A DNA stretch of 64,000 nucleotides from Billgrantia lactosivorans (GCF_003254665.1 NZ_QHGY01000001.1:372001-436000); one strand, 5' to 3'. Positions 48,802 through 57,934 are shown, counted from the stretch's first letter. The notes: a model not told the origin generated them from the sequence alone. Made by a program: numbers and translations.

Positions 48802-51283
48802 GCTTTCCAAGGCGCCCGGTGCCGCGCCGGAACAGAACAAATCGACAGAGATGGCCGCCGACGTGAGCGCCGAGTCCGCGACAGCCCGCCACGAGCTCGA
48901 CGGACGCATCAAGGGCTCGAGCCCCTTGGCGCGCGACACCGTCCATGCCGCGCCGCATCCGCACGCCCGCGCCCACGAGAGCGCGGTCAAGCACGTCACC
49001 GGCCGCGCCGCCTATATCGACGACCTCAAGGCGCCGGCCGACGCGCTGCACGTGGCGCTGGGCCTCTCCCCCGTCGCCCATGGCCGCCTGACCCGCCTCG
49101 GCCTGGACAAGGTTCGCGCCATGCCGGGCGTGGTCGATGTCATCGGCTTCCACGACGTGCCGGGCCATACCGATATCGGTCCCGTCTTCCCCGGCGACCC
49201 GATCTTCGTAGAGGAGGAGATCAGCTACGTCGGCCAGGTGATGTTCGCCGTGGCCGCCGAGAGCCATCGCGCCGCACGGGAAGCCGTCCAGGCGGCAGTC
49301 GTAGAGATCGACGAGCAGCCGGCCTGTCTCGACCCGGTGGCCGCCGCCGAGCGCGGCGAGTTCGTGCGCCCCACCCACGTGCAGCAGAGCGGCGACTGGG
49401 AGCAGGCGCTGGCCAACGCCGCTCACGTGGTCGAGGCCGAGCAGTTCGTCGGCGGCCAGGAGCACTTCTACCTGGAGGGCCAGGCCTGCCTGGTGCAACC
49501 CACCGAAGACGAGGGCGTCATCGTCCACACCTCCAACCAGCACCCCAGCGAGACCCAGAAGCTGGTGGCCGAGGTGCTGGGCATCCCCTTCCACGCCGTG
49601 ACCGTGGAAGTGCGGCGCATGGGTGGCGGCTTCGGCGGCAAGGAGACCCAGGCCTCGCCCTGGGCCTGCATCGCCGCGCTGATCGCCCGGCGCACCGGCC
49701 GTACCACCCGCGTGCGCCTGCCGCGCGCCGACGACATGCGCGTCACCGGCAAGCGCCACCCGTTCCACAACCGCTACCGCCTCGGCGTGGATGACCAGGG
49801 CGTGATCCAGGGCGGCGAGATCACCGTGATCGGCGACTGCGGCTACTCGCCCGACCTCTCGGACGCCATCGTCGACCGCGCCATGTTCCACAGCGACAAC
49901 GCCTACTCGCTGGGCGAAGCTCGTGTGACCGGCCACCGAGCGCGCACCCATACCGCCTCGAATACCGCCTTCCGCGGCTTCGGCGGCCCCCAGGGCATGA
50001 TGGTGATCGAAGCGGCGATGGACGACATCGCCCGGCGCATCGGCGAAGACCCGCTGACCGTTCGCAAGCGCAACTTCTACCGCCCCGGCCGCCAGACCAC
50101 CCACTACGGCCAGCAGGTGGACCAGATCGGCCTGCTCAAGGAGCTGGTCGAGCAGCTCGAGACCAGCAGCGAATACTGGGCGCGGCGCCGCGCCATCACC
50201 GAGTTCAACGCCGAAAGCCCGATCGTCAAGCGCGGCCTGGCGCTGACGCCGGTGAAGTTCGGCATCTCCTTCACCGCCAAGCACCTCAACCAGGCCGGCG
50301 CCCTGCTGCACGTCTATACCGACGGCAGCGTGATGATCAATCACGGCGGCACCGAGATGGGCCAGGGCCTGCACACCAAGATCTGCCAGGTGGTGGCCCG
50401 CGAGCTGGGGCTCGACGTCGACGAGGTGCGCATCACCGCCACGCGTACCGACAAGGTGCCCAACACCTCGCCCACCGCGGCCTCCAGCGGCGCCGACCTC
50501 AACGGCCAGGCCGCCCGTGACGCTTGCGTCAGGCTCAAGCAGCGCCTGTTCGACTTCGCCCACGAGCATCTCTACCAGGATCAGGGGCTCGACCGCGAGG
50601 AGATGCGCATGGAGGCCGGCCATCTCGTCGCCGGTTACGGCGAGAGCGAACGGCGCATTCCCTGGGGCGAGCTGGTGCAGTCCGCCTACCTGAACCGCAT
50701 CTCACTCTCCGAGAAGGGCTTCTACGCCACGCCGCTGATTCACTACGACCGCAATACCGGCCAGGGCCGCCCCTTCTACTACTACGCCTTCGGCGCCGCC
50801 GTGGCCGAGGTCAGCGTCGACACCCTGACCGGCGAGTACCAGGTCGAGCGGGTCGACATCCTGCACGACGTGGGCGACTCGCTGAACCCGGCCATCGACC
50901 TCGGCCAGGTGGAAGGCGGCTTCATTCAGGGCATGGGCTGGATGACCAGCGAGGAGCTGAAGTGGAACGACGCCGGCCGGCTGATCTCCGACGGCCCGGC
51001 CACCTACAAGATCCCCACCTACGGCGACCTGCCGCCGGTGTTCAACGTCAAGCTGATGGAGGGCCACCCCAACTCCATGGCCAGTATCTACCGCTCCAAG
51101 GCGGTGGGCGAACCGCCCTTCATGCTCGGCATGGCGGTGTGGTCGGCGCTGCGCGACGCCCTGGCGAGCCTCACCGACTACGCCGAGGCGCCGCGGCTCG
51201 ACACCCCGGCCACGCCGGAGCGGGTGCTGCTGGCCGCCGAGGCCCTGCGCAGCCGCTATGATGCCGCGCAGGGAGCGGTGTGA
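48785..51283 (+). CDS. xdhB: Xanthine dehydrogenase molybdopterin-binding subunit
   Basis: This 832-residue large subunit of the molybdenum hydroxylase oxidises hypoxanthine and xanthine to urate. The molybdopterin-binding motifs are present: GGGFGGKETQ, NTAFRGFGGPQGMMV (with the substrate-orienting arginine) and the catalytic glutamate near the end in SKAVGEPPFMLG. The first 60 residues, up to the a/b hammerhead domain, are a somewhat long polar extension. The start follows GGGAGGTG. Its stop overlaps the xdhC start (TGATG). Confidence 0.95.
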
Positions 51284-52146
51284 TGAACGCGCCGCGTCCG
51301 CAGGCCTGGCACGAGGCGCTGCACCGGCTGCAGCGCGAGGGGCTGCCCCACGCGCTGGCCACGGTGGTGACCAGCGCCGGCTCCACGCCCCGCGAGCCCG
51401 GTGCGCGCATGGTGATCAGCGAGAGCGACGTGTTCGACACCTTGGGTGGCGGCACCTTCGAGTTCCAGGTGATCGACGCCGCCCGCGAGAAGCTGGCACA
51501 GGGCGAAGCCGGCATGAGCCTCGAGGCCTTCGCCCTGGGCGGGCGCAGCGGCCAGTGCTGCGGCGGCTTCGTCAACGTGCTGCTGGAGGTGTTCCCCGGC
51601 AGTGCGGCTACGCTGGCCATCTTCGGTGCCGGCCACGTCGGCAACGAACTGGTGCGCCTGGCCGCCCCGCTGCCCTGGCGTGTGCTGTGGCACGACAGCC
51701 GTGAGGGCGTCTTCCCGGCCTGGACCACGGGACAACCGCGCCTGGCCTGCCGCCACGCGCCGGACCCGCAGGCCGCCGTGGCGGCGCTGCCGGCGGGCAG
51801 CCACGCGCTGGTGCTGACCCACGACCACGCCGAGGATCGCGCCCTGGTCGACGCCCTGCTCCAGCGGAACGACATCGCCTCCATCGGCCTGATCGGCTCC
51901 AAGAGCAAGTGGGCCAGCTTCCGTTCGCGGCTCACCGATGCCGGCCACGACGACGCGGCCCTGGCCCGGGTGCGCTGCCCCATCGGCATGACCAGGGACG
52001 CAAATGGCGAACCGATCAGAGGCGGCGACAAGACGCCCTACGCCATCGCCATCGCCGCCCTGGCCGAGCTGCTGCCGATGGTGGGCAATGCCGAACGCGC
52101 CGACCAGCGCGGCCTGGCGCCGGCCGAACTGCGTGCTCTGTTCTAA
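51283..52146 (+). CDS. xdhC: Xanthine dehydrogenase accessory protein XdhC
   Basis: This 287-residue chaperone binds and sulfurates the molybdenum cofactor before inserting it in XdhB. The N-terminal CoxI-type region has STPREPGARMVIS and GQCCGGFVNV, with the conserved cysteine pair. The C-terminal Rossmann domain has LAIFGAGHVGNELVRLA and ASIGLIGSKSKWASF. The ATG at 51283 overlaps the xdhB stop; a GTG three bases upstream is the alternative. Confidence 0.94.
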   Translation: MNAPRPQAWHEALHRLQREGLPHALATVVTSAGSTPREPGARMVISESDVFDTLGGGTFEFQVIDAAREKLAQGEAGMSLEAFALGGRSGQCCGGFVNVLLEVFPGSAATLAIFGAGHVGNELVRLAAPLPWRVLWHDSREGVFPAWTTGQPRLACRHAPDPQAAVAALPAGSHALVLTHDHAEDRALVDALLQRNDIASIGLIGSKSKWASFRSRLTDAGHDDAALARVRCPIGMTRDANGEPIRGGDKTPYAIAIAALAELLPMVGNAERADQRGLAPAELRALF

Positions 52147-52216
52147 CCCTACGAACCGGACGAATCACTGACCCTCGGCAGCGGACGCCGGGGGCAGCAA
52201 CCAACGAGCCCCAGAC

Positions 52217-53539
52217 ATGACGAACAACGACTCCCGCGTGATACGCGCCGAACTGCTGAGCTTCGATGCCGATCCCGGCGAAGGCGACAGCCCTGCCGAA
52301 GGCAGCGTGCGTCACTACGCCGACGGCGCGCTGTGGCTGGAGAATGGCCGCATCAAGGCCATCGACGACTACGCCACGCTGGCGCCACGCCTGCCCGAAG
52401 GCATCGAGACGGTGGATCATCGCGGCAAGCTGGTGATGCCCGGCTTCATCGACAGCCACGTGCACTACGTGCAGCTGGAGATCATGGCCTCCTATGGGCG
52501 TCAGCTGCTGGACTGGCTGAACGAGTACACCTTCCCCGAAGAGTGCGGTTTCGCCCAGCGCGAGCGGGCCGAGGTGATCTCCAATGCCTTCCTCGACGAG
52601 ATGCTGCGGGTCGGCACCACCACCGCCCAGGTGTTCTGCTCGAGCCACCCCACCTCGGTGGAAGCCTTCTTCTCGGCCTGCCGCGAGCGCGACCTGCGCA
52701 TGCTGGCCGGCAAGGTGCTGATGGACCGCAACGCCCCCGAGGCGCTGTGCGACGACACCGTCGGCGGCATTCGCGACACCGAGCTGCTCATCGGTGATTG
52801 GCATGGTACTGCGCGCCTGGGCTACAGCCTGACCCCGCGCTTCGCCCCGACCTCCACCCGCCAGCAGCTCGACGCCACCGGCGGCCTGCTGCGCAACGAC
52901 CCGAGCCTGTGGCTGCAGACCCACCTCTCCGAGAACCCCGGCGAACTCGACTGGGTGGCCGAGCTGTTCCCCGAGAGCCGCGACTATCTCGAAGTCTACG
53001 AGCAGTCCGGGCTGGTCGGCCCGCGCAGCACCTTCGCCCACGGCATCCACCTCGACCAGGAGATGCGTGGCCGGCTGGCCGAGCGCGGCGCCAACATCGC
53101 CTTCTGCCCCAGCTCCAACATGTTCCTCGGCAGCGGCCTGTTCGACCGCCTGGCGGCACGCGAGGTCGGCCTCAACATCACCTACGCCAGCGACATCGGC
53201 GGCGGCACCGACCTCTCCGGCCTCGCCACGCTCAAGGCCGGCTACCAGGTAGGCCAACTGCGCGGCCAGCCGCTCACCGCCTGGCAAGGCCTCTACGGCC
53301 TCACCCTGGGCAACGCCAGGGCGCTCTCGCTGGACGACAAGATCGGCCGCCTCGCCCCCGACATGGAGGCCGACTTCGTCGTGATCGACCCCGACGGCTC
53401 ACCGCTGCTTGGGCGTCGTCACGCCCGTTGCAAGACCCTCGGCGAGCGGCTGTTCGCCCTGATGATGCTGGGCGACGACCGCAGCATTCTGGAAACCTGG
53501 GCCGGCGGACGCTGCCAGCACCGCCGCGATCAGGCCTAG
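52217..53539 (+). CDS. guaD: Guanine deaminase
   Basis: This 440-residue amidohydrolase deaminates guanine to xanthine, feeding xanthine dehydrogenase. The zinc motif PGFIDSHVHYVQ lies near residue 80. Other family blocks are SLTPRFAPTST, LQTHLSENPGEL, FAHGIHL and YASDIGGGTDLS. It lies 70 bp after xdhC and completes an xdhABC-guaD purine unit. The last 17 codons and the following terminator are duplicated in diverged form at 56234-56315. Confidence 0.95.
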   Translation: MTNNDSRVIRAELLSFDADPGEGDSPAEGSVRHYADGALWLENGRIKAIDDYATLAPRLPEGIETVDHRGKLVMPGFIDSHVHYVQLEIMASYGRQLLDWLNEYTFPEECGFAQRERAEVISNAFLDEMLRVGTTTAQVFCSSHPTSVEAFFSACRERDLRMLAGKVLMDRNAPEALCDDTVGGIRDTELLIGDWHGTARLGYSLTPRFAPTSTRQQLDATGGLLRNDPSLWLQTHLSENPGELDWVAELFPESRDYLEVYEQSGLVGPRSTFAHGIHLDQEMRGRLAERGANIAFCPSSNMFLGSGLFDRLAAREVGLNITYASDIGGGTDLSGLATLKAGYQVGQLRGQPLTAWQGLYGLTLGNARALSLDDKIGRLAPDMEADFVVIDPDGSPLLGRRHARCKTLGERLFALMMLGDDRSILETWAGGRCQHRRDQA

Positions 53540-53570
53540 GTCAAGCCTGAAACGAAAAAGGCGAGTGGTT
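53489..53570. repeat. 82-bp direct repeat, copy 1 (end of intact guaD plus terminator arm)
   Basis: These 82 bases match 56234-56315 at 74 positions with no gaps. They cover the last 17 guaD codons and the adjoining bases up to the first arm of a hairpin. The two copies bracket 2.7 kb that carries a TetR gene and two methyltransferase genes. Confidence 0.85.
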
Positions 53571-53620
53571 CTATGAATCTTGCCGTTCCACAAGAGCAGG
53601 ATTCATGAGGACCACTCGCC
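53560..53620. terminator. Nested hairpin after guaD
   Basis: GGCGAGTGGT (53560-53569) pairs perfectly with ACCACTCGCC (53611-53620). Inside, ATGAATC (53573-53579) pairs with GATTCAT (53600-53606). Read on the minus strand the outer stem is followed by TTTTTCGTTT, so it can terminate the convergent TetR gene; it also follows guaD by 20 bp. The 41-bp insert between the outer arms is absent from the second copy at 56305-56329. Confidence 0.6.
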
Positions 53621-53649
53621 ATGAAGGGAGTACGACGCAAGCTCAGTCG

Positions 53650-54243
53650 TTAATCATCCTCGGATATTCGTGAAGGCAAGGTAGCGGCAACCAACTCCGA
53701 AATATCCTGCCCGACGCCCTCGATAGGGCCTGGACTCCGTTGGCTGCGCGCCATCATCAGGGACCCTTCCAGAGCGGCCAGAACAGTCTGCGCCAGACGG
53801 TCGGCACGGGCCGGCGGCACACCAGCCCCCACCAGAGCGTCACGGTACATGCCAAGCCACTGTTCGAAGGCGGCCTGACAGGTTCGCGCCAACTCGGACT
53901 CCATGTCCGGCCTGTCGAGGACCACCCCCGCGACGGGACAGCCGAATGCGTAATCCGATTCGACGAGCTCCCGTGCCACGACCCCAAAGAAATCTTCTAT
54001 CCCCTTTGCCGGGTTGTCCGCCTCGGCCAGGCAATCCCTGAGCGCCGCCGTCGCCACTTCTATTCCGGCTCGCAACGCCTCCAGTACCAGAGCTGTCTTG
54101 CCACCAGGAAAATGAAAATACAGCGACCCTCGCGGCGCCTCACTTTCACGCAGGATATCGTTGAGGCTGACGCCATGAAGCCCGCGCGTCTGCACCAGCC
54201 TCGCCGTCGTCTCGATCATTCGGGTTCGCGTATCTTTTGCCAT
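53650..54243 (-). CDS. TetR-family regulator (LmrA/YxaF type)
   Basis: This 197-residue regulator has the TetR helix-turn-helix followed by APRGSLYFHFPGGKTALV, a signature of the LmrA/YxaF branch, and GCPVAGVVLDRP in the ligand domain. The ATG at 54243 is preferred over a TTG two codons upstream; the ribosome-binding site is weak. It is divergent from a SAM methyltransferase, with two repeated CGGTCTAC elements and a dyad between them. It probably represses itself and that gene. Ligand unknown. Confidence 0.86.
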   Translation of the reverse strand: MAKDTRTRMIETTARLVQTRGLHGVSLNDILRESEAPRGSLYFHFPGGKTALVLEALRAGIEVATAALRDCLAEADNPAKGIEDFFGVVARELVESDYAFGCPVAGVVLDRPDMESELARTCQAAFEQWLGMYRDALVGAGVPPARADRLAQTVLAALEGSLMMARSQRSPGPIEGVGQDISELVAATLPSRISEDD

Positions 54244-54279
54244 GGGCAATTTCTACCACGTTTGACAGAATATGACGAT

Positions 54280-54308
54280 CGGTCTACATAATATGTAGTT
54301 CGGTCTAC
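54280..54308. promoter_or_regulatory. Candidate TetR operator between divergent genes
   Basis: CGGTCTAC occurs at 54280-54287 and 54301-54308, spaced 21 bp apart (two helical turns). Between them CTACAT-AAT-ATGTAG (54284-54298) is a perfect dyad. LmrA/YxaF-type repressors bind related TAGACC/GGTCTA elements. It lies 20-48 bp before the methyltransferase start. Confidence 0.65.
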
Positions 54309-54327
54309 TTAGTCAACGGAGGCAGCC

Positions 54328-55143
54328 ATGCAAGACCGAAACGGCATTTCAGCCTGGCAGCTGAACCAGAACAGCGCCGCCGCCTACGAAGAGTACCTTG
54401 TGGGGCGGTTCTTCCGTCGCTGGGCCAAGCGCCTGGCCGACCATGCACAGATAGCGCCTGATGAGCGCGTCCTGGACGCCGGTTGCGGCACCGGCATCGT
54501 CGCCCGCACCGTTGCCCAGGATAGGAACGTCACCGCCAAGGTGGTCGGGCTGGACGTCAACGACGGGATGCTGGCAGAAGCATGCCGTCGAGATACCGAT
54601 CAGGCAGTCACCTGGCAAAGCGGGGCTCTGGAGAAACTCCCGTTCGACGATGATGAGTTCGATGTCATTCTCAGCCAACAAGTACTGCAGTTCGTACCGG
54701 ACAGGGAACAGGTGCTGCAAGAATTTCAACGGGTACTGGCTCCGGGTGGTCGGTTGGTGCTGGCGTCGCTGCGCGACATTTCCTTCAACCGCAGTTACGA
54801 GGCCTTGGCTCGCACACTGGATCGGCACGCCGGCAAGGAAGCCGGTGAGATGATGCGCTCGCCATTCAGTGGACCGGCCCCCGATACCCTCAGGAAAGAG
54901 CTCGGCGCGGCAGGCTTTCGCAACATCAGCATCCAGCATGACATCCTTGACGTACGCTTCCCGAACCCGGCGGAGTATCTTCGTCAGGAAGCGGCAAGCT
55001 CGCCGCTGGCCGGGCCACTGAGCGAACTTGACGACGACAGATTATCAGCACTGATCGCCGACCTGGAAACCTCGTTGGCACCCTTCACGGACGATCATGG
55101 TGTCGCCTTTCCAATGGAAACCTATTTCGTTAAAGCAAGTTGA
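54328..55143 (+). CDS. Class I SAM-dependent methyltransferase
   Basis: This 271-residue methyltransferase has SAM motif I DERVLDAGCGTGIVARTV (near residue 46), the acidic ribose contact KVVGLDVNDGMLAEA, and LPFDDDEFDVILSQQVLQF. It resembles UbiE/MenG-like enzymes of secondary or xenobiotic methylation; the substrate is unknown. Divergence from a TetR gene with a good operator between them suggests induction by a small toxic compound. It lies inside the segment bounded by the guaD-tail repeats. Confidence 0.88.
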   Translation: MQDRNGISAWQLNQNSAAAYEEYLVGRFFRRWAKRLADHAQIAPDERVLDAGCGTGIVARTVAQDRNVTAKVVGLDVNDGMLAEACRRDTDQAVTWQSGALEKLPFDDDEFDVILSQQVLQFVPDREQVLQEFQRVLAPGGRLVLASLRDISFNRSYEALARTLDRHAGKEAGEMMRSPFSGPAPDTLRKELGAAGFRNISIQHDILDVRFPNPAEYLRQEAASSPLAGPLSELDDDRLSALIADLETSLAPFTDDHGVAFPMETYFVKAS

Positions 55144-55222
55144 GGAGCCTCCAGGCGCTGGCAACCCGCATCAGCCGACGCGCTCAACGGTCGGCTGATG
55201 CGGGTATGGTTCCTTTTCCCGC

Positions 55223-56041
55223 CTAGGCCCGGGTGGCCACGCTCAGGAGGTAGCGGTTTTCGATAACTGCCGTGCCGTCCAACGCGCGGTTGTAGCGGTT
55301 GAACACCTCATACAGGTCCCTGCGGAGACAATCCCGGCCTGTCTCAGTGGACGCACTGGACGCCCGGATGGCAGGGCCGAAATAGTTGAGAAACACCTCG
55401 ACCGCGTGGTCAACGGATCGGTAGTACTGCAGGGCCGTACGCTCCTCGCTGTGGATGGAGCTTGTGCCGTCACCGAGCAGCTCGTCGAGGCCGGCGTCGG
55501 TACCCCAGCGCAGCGGCGGGTCGATACCCGCCGGCGGGGGCATGTACTTCGCAATGGTTGCGAAGAAGTCTCCGCTCCAGCCTCTCGATATCGGCGTGGC
55601 CAGGCCGATTCTGCCACCCGGCCGACAGACCCGCAGCATCTCCGAGGCCGCTTGCTCCTGATCCGGGGCGAACTGCACCCCGTAAACCGACAGGATGACA
55701 TCGAAGCTTGCGTCCCCGAACGGCAGTGTCTGCGCGTCGGCTACACGGAAGTCCACCTCGAAGCCGTCGGCAGCAGCCCGCCGCTTGGCCCGTTCCACCA
55801 AGCTCGGAACATAATCAATGCCCGTAACGTCACAGTACCTGCGTGCGGAGACCAGTGCTGCGGTTCCACTCCCGCAGGCGATGTCCAGGACTCGCTCGCC
55901 CCCGTGGGGATCGACAGCCGCACAGAGGGCTTCAGCCATGACCACGTTCTGCCGTGCAATCTCGTGAAAGTCGCCCGTGGCCCAGACCTCCTTTTGGCGC
56001 GCGGTAACGGCCTGGTAATCAATGTCGTTCTTCTGACTCAT
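55223..56041 (-). CDS. Class I SAM-dependent methyltransferase
   Basis: This 272-residue methyltransferase has motif I ERVLDIACGSGTAALVSA (near residue 50), CDVTGIDYVPSLVERAKRRA and FGDASFDVILSVYGVQFAPD. It is related in fold to, but clearly different from, the enzyme of 54328-55143, to which it is convergent. The start at 56041 follows GGGAGGAAA; the in-frame extension to 56110 lacks a good signal. Substrate unknown. Confidence 0.87.
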   Translation of the reverse strand: MSQKNDIDYQAVTARQKEVWATGDFHEIARQNVVMAEALCAAVDPHGGERVLDIACGSGTAALVSARRYCDVTGIDYVPSLVERAKRRAAADGFEVDFRVADAQTLPFGDASFDVILSVYGVQFAPDQEQAASEMLRVCRPGGRIGLATPISRGWSGDFFATIAKYMPPPAGIDPPLRWGTDAGLDELLGDGTSSIHSEERTALQYYRSVDHAVEVFLNYFGPAIRASSASTETGRDCLRRDLYEVFNRYNRALDGTAVIENRYLLSVATRA

Positions 56042-56233
56042 ACGTTTCCTCCCGTGGACTCGCGGCCCTCTGGAGTTTCCAATAGCGAGATCCGGCCAAC
56101 GGATCAGCACTCATTCGCTGTTGTCAGCGCCGCAGCGATAAGCCCCCTTGTTGGTGACGCAACCTATAGGATAGCTGGTCATACTTAAGCTCTTGTCGGC
56201 CTTCGCTCTCCGACTTTTCAGACAAGGCCTTTA

Positions 56234-56284
56234 CTGGAGACCTGGGCCAGCGGATGCTGCCAGCATCGCCGTGACCAGGCCTAG
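56234..56284 (+). pseudogene. Remnant of guaD 3' end (last 16 codons and stop)
   Basis: The bases encode LETWASGCCQHRRDQA and a TAG stop, against LETWAGGRCQHRRDQA in intact guaD. Of six differences inside the codons, four are synonymous, so this copy probably diverged as part of a working guaD in another lineage before arriving here. No upstream guaD sequence is present. Confidence 0.8.
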
Positions 56285-56315
56285 GTCAAGCCTGAAACAA
56301 AAATGGCGAGTGGTT
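56234..56315. repeat. 82-bp direct repeat, copy 2
   Basis: Matches 53489-53570 at 74 of 82 positions without gaps; the sequence before 56234 is unrelated to guaD. After it the hairpin closes with GACCACTCGCCAT in both copies, but copy 2 lacks the 41-bp insert found in copy 1. Confidence 0.85.
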
Positions 56316-56329
56316 GAAGACCACTCGCC
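56305..56329 (-). terminator. Hairpin terminator after the 225-residue lipoprotein gene
   Basis: GGCGAGTGGT and ACCACTCGCC form a perfect 10-bp stem around TGAAG. On the minus strand it is followed by ATTTTTGTTT. It lies 26 bp after the stop of the minus-strand lipoprotein gene. It is the compact form of the hairpin after guaD. Confidence 0.75.
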
Positions 56330-56354
56330 ATCATGTGAAACCCAGACGTGAAAC

Positions 56355-57032
56355 CTACTGCTTCGAGGGCCGTACCTCCCCGCTATTCGGATCGAAGACC
56401 CAGCGCTCGCCGCCCACTCGGAAAAGCAGCTCTCCATTGCTCCACGCCAGCGCCTCGTAGATGCGCTCCTCGGGTACCAGCTCGTCATGAACGGGGCTGC
56501 GCACCGGCATGGCACTCTCCTCCACCGTTTCTCCCAGCCGCCCTGCATCGACCACCGTTAGCGTGCGACCGCCCGCAGGGCCTTCCTGCACGAAGACCAC
56601 CCGCCGCGAATCATCGCTCCACGGCCCGATGGTGATATTGCCGCCGTACTGGAACGCAGCCGGCCTTGGCTGCCGCGCTTCCATCCGGACAAGCCAGCCG
56701 GCGCTGTGTGCCGCCCCCGAAGTGACCACGGCTAGCCAGGCACCGTCCGGCGAAACCGAAGCTTCCTGGAAGCGCTCCGCAGCGCCAAACTCAGCCTGTT
56801 GATCCGCGCGAATCGTGCCCGGCACATCGCCAATGCCGACCAACACGGATCCATCAGCCGCCCGGATCTGCTCGTCGCCTACCTCAAGCGGAGCAAGCGC
56901 AGCTTCGAATTCAGAGATAGCGGCTGTTTCGGTCGTCGGCGGTGGCTCGCCATTTCCCAGCGACGGACAGCCGCTGAGCACGAGAGCAGCGGCTGCGATT
57001 GAGAGAGCGAGATTGAGCCTGCGAGGTGCCAT
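56355..57032 (-). CDS. Putative lipoprotein with beta-propeller-like repeats
   Basis: This 225-residue protein has a lipoprotein signal (LVLSGC at about residues 17-22). The mature part has blade-like motifs (FQEASVSPDGAWLAVVTS, ITIGPWSDDSRRVVFVQEG, then LAWSNGELLFRVGGERWVFD) reminiscent of TolB/WD40-like propellers, but too few for a full ring. Function unknown. On the minus strand it lies directly after the attC site at 57109-57199, so it may be a captured cassette gene or the chromosomal gene bordering the array. It has no attC site of its own. Confidence 0.65.
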   Translation of the reverse strand: MAPRRLNLALSIAAAALVLSGCPSLGNGEPPPTTETAAISEFEAALAPLEVGDEQIRAADGSVLVGIGDVPGTIRADQQAEFGAAERFQEASVSPDGAWLAVVTSGAAHSAGWLVRMEARQPRPAAFQYGGNITIGPWSDDSRRVVFVQEGPAGGRTLTVVDAGRLGETVEESAMPVRSPVHDELVPEERIYEALAWSNGELLFRVGGERWVFDPNSGEVRPSKQ

Positions 57033-57108
57033 GAAGCCTCCTGATGTTGAGTTGAATGCTTCATCTGCACGGCAGTGTAGGTGCCAGGGAACACCTGTAA
57101 ATCTTAGA

Positions 57109-57199
57109 AGCTAACGCCGCGTTAAGCGGCCGCGGGCCGAGACGACATCAGGAAACACGATAGCCTGTCCCCGCGGTCCGCTTGAACGCATAGTTAGGT
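57109..57199 (-). repeat. Integron attC recombination site (HNH cassette)
   Basis: Read on the minus strand, this 91-bp imperfect palindrome begins ACCTAAC (fits RYYYAAC), then five bases and GTTCAAGC. It ends GCTTAAC, five bases and GTTAGCT. The arms continue pairing (GGACCGCGGGG with CCGCGGCC). Box order and spacing match attC sites of classic resistance cassettes such as aadA. The stop codon of the HNH gene is inside the first box, as is usual in cassettes. Confidence 0.85.
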
Positions 57200-57838
57200 G
57201 CGAGCACGGCATAGCATTGCCTTCACCTCCTCAATGGAGCGGCACCCGCCCCCGAGGTGAATGATTGCATGGCAGTTCGGGCATACCGGCCGCATATCGC
57301 GTACCGGGTCGACGAGACGCTCGCCCGCCTCAGCAACAGGGGTGAGGTGATGCACGTGAATGAAGCCGCGCGCTTCAGCGCCGTATAGATCCTCCATTGA
57401 AACGCCACAGGCCACGCATTCAGTGCCGTGGGCCTCAATGCAGAGCTGCCGTGCAGCCCCGTTCCGTTCGTAGGCGTTGACGATGACCTGACGGATCGCG
57501 CCCTCTGGAAGCTGTTGATCGTCCCCAGGGATCTCCTCCGGGAGAGCGAAATCTACGCTCTCCAGCGCGATCTCGTGCGCGATCGTGAGCAAATACGATG
57601 CATTGAACGAAATGCTTTGATAGTAGGAAACGGTGCGCTTACCGGATCTGTTGAACGCTGCGCAGAACTTCGCGAGTTCGGACCGCGGGATTGTTCGCGG
57701 TGAGCCCGTTTCAGGAGTGATGTAGAGCGAGGTGCCAATAGCAGTGCAATCGAATGGCTTGCCGCGGCCACTGGTCACCCAAGGGCCGGCGTGGCGAGAA
57801 ACAGCTTGTAGTATCGCTTCTGGGGTTGCTTGAGCCAC
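57194..57838 (-). CDS. HNH endonuclease-like protein (gene cassette)
   Basis: This 214-residue protein has a C-terminal HNH domain: CVACG and CPNCH zinc-binding pairs around the core FIHVHHLTPV and DPVRDMRPVCPNCHAIIH. The N-terminal 110 residues (about 1-110) match no family I recognise and may bind DNA. It could be a restriction-type nuclease acting on modified or foreign DNA. A GTG start follows GGAGAG. It lies between two attC sites in the orientation expected of a cassette, with its stop inside the downstream site. Confidence 0.8.
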   Translation of the reverse strand: MAQATPEAILQAVSRHAGPWVTSGRGKPFDCTAIGTSLYITPETGSPRTIPRSELAKFCAAFNRSGKRTVSYYQSISFNASYLLTIAHEIALESVDFALPEEIPGDDQQLPEGAIRQVIVNAYERNGAARQLCIEAHGTECVACGVSMEDLYGAEARGFIHVHHLTPVAEAGERLVDPVRDMRPVCPNCHAIIHLGGGCRSIEEVKAMLCRART

Positions 57839-57856
57839 GAGGATCTCTCCAATCGC

Positions 57857-57934
57857 ACCTAACGCCCGCCATCACCGGTGACAAAACCGGCGCGAAGCAG
57901 AGGTTTTGGCATCCGGTGCATGGCCTGGTTATGC
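57857..57934 (-). repeat. Integron attC recombination site (nucleotidyltransferase cassette)
   Basis: On the minus strand this 78-bp site runs from GCATAAC to GTTAGGT (a perfect GTTRRRY box). The inner arms CCAT-g-CACCGG-a-TG and CACCGGTGATGG pair with two unpaired bases on one strand, and AAAACC pairs with GGTTTT. Unpaired extrahelical bases are the feature the integrase uses to choose a strand. The upstream gene's stop lies in the first box, and the HNH gene's ribosome-binding site follows the last box. Confidence 0.85.

Noticed and set aside
53605..53652. Short frames near the guaD terminator (MRTTRHEG..., MKGVRRKLSR) that might be the start of a transposase
   Set aside because: They stop after 10-22 codons and no transposase sequence or terminal inverted repeat pair could be found around them.
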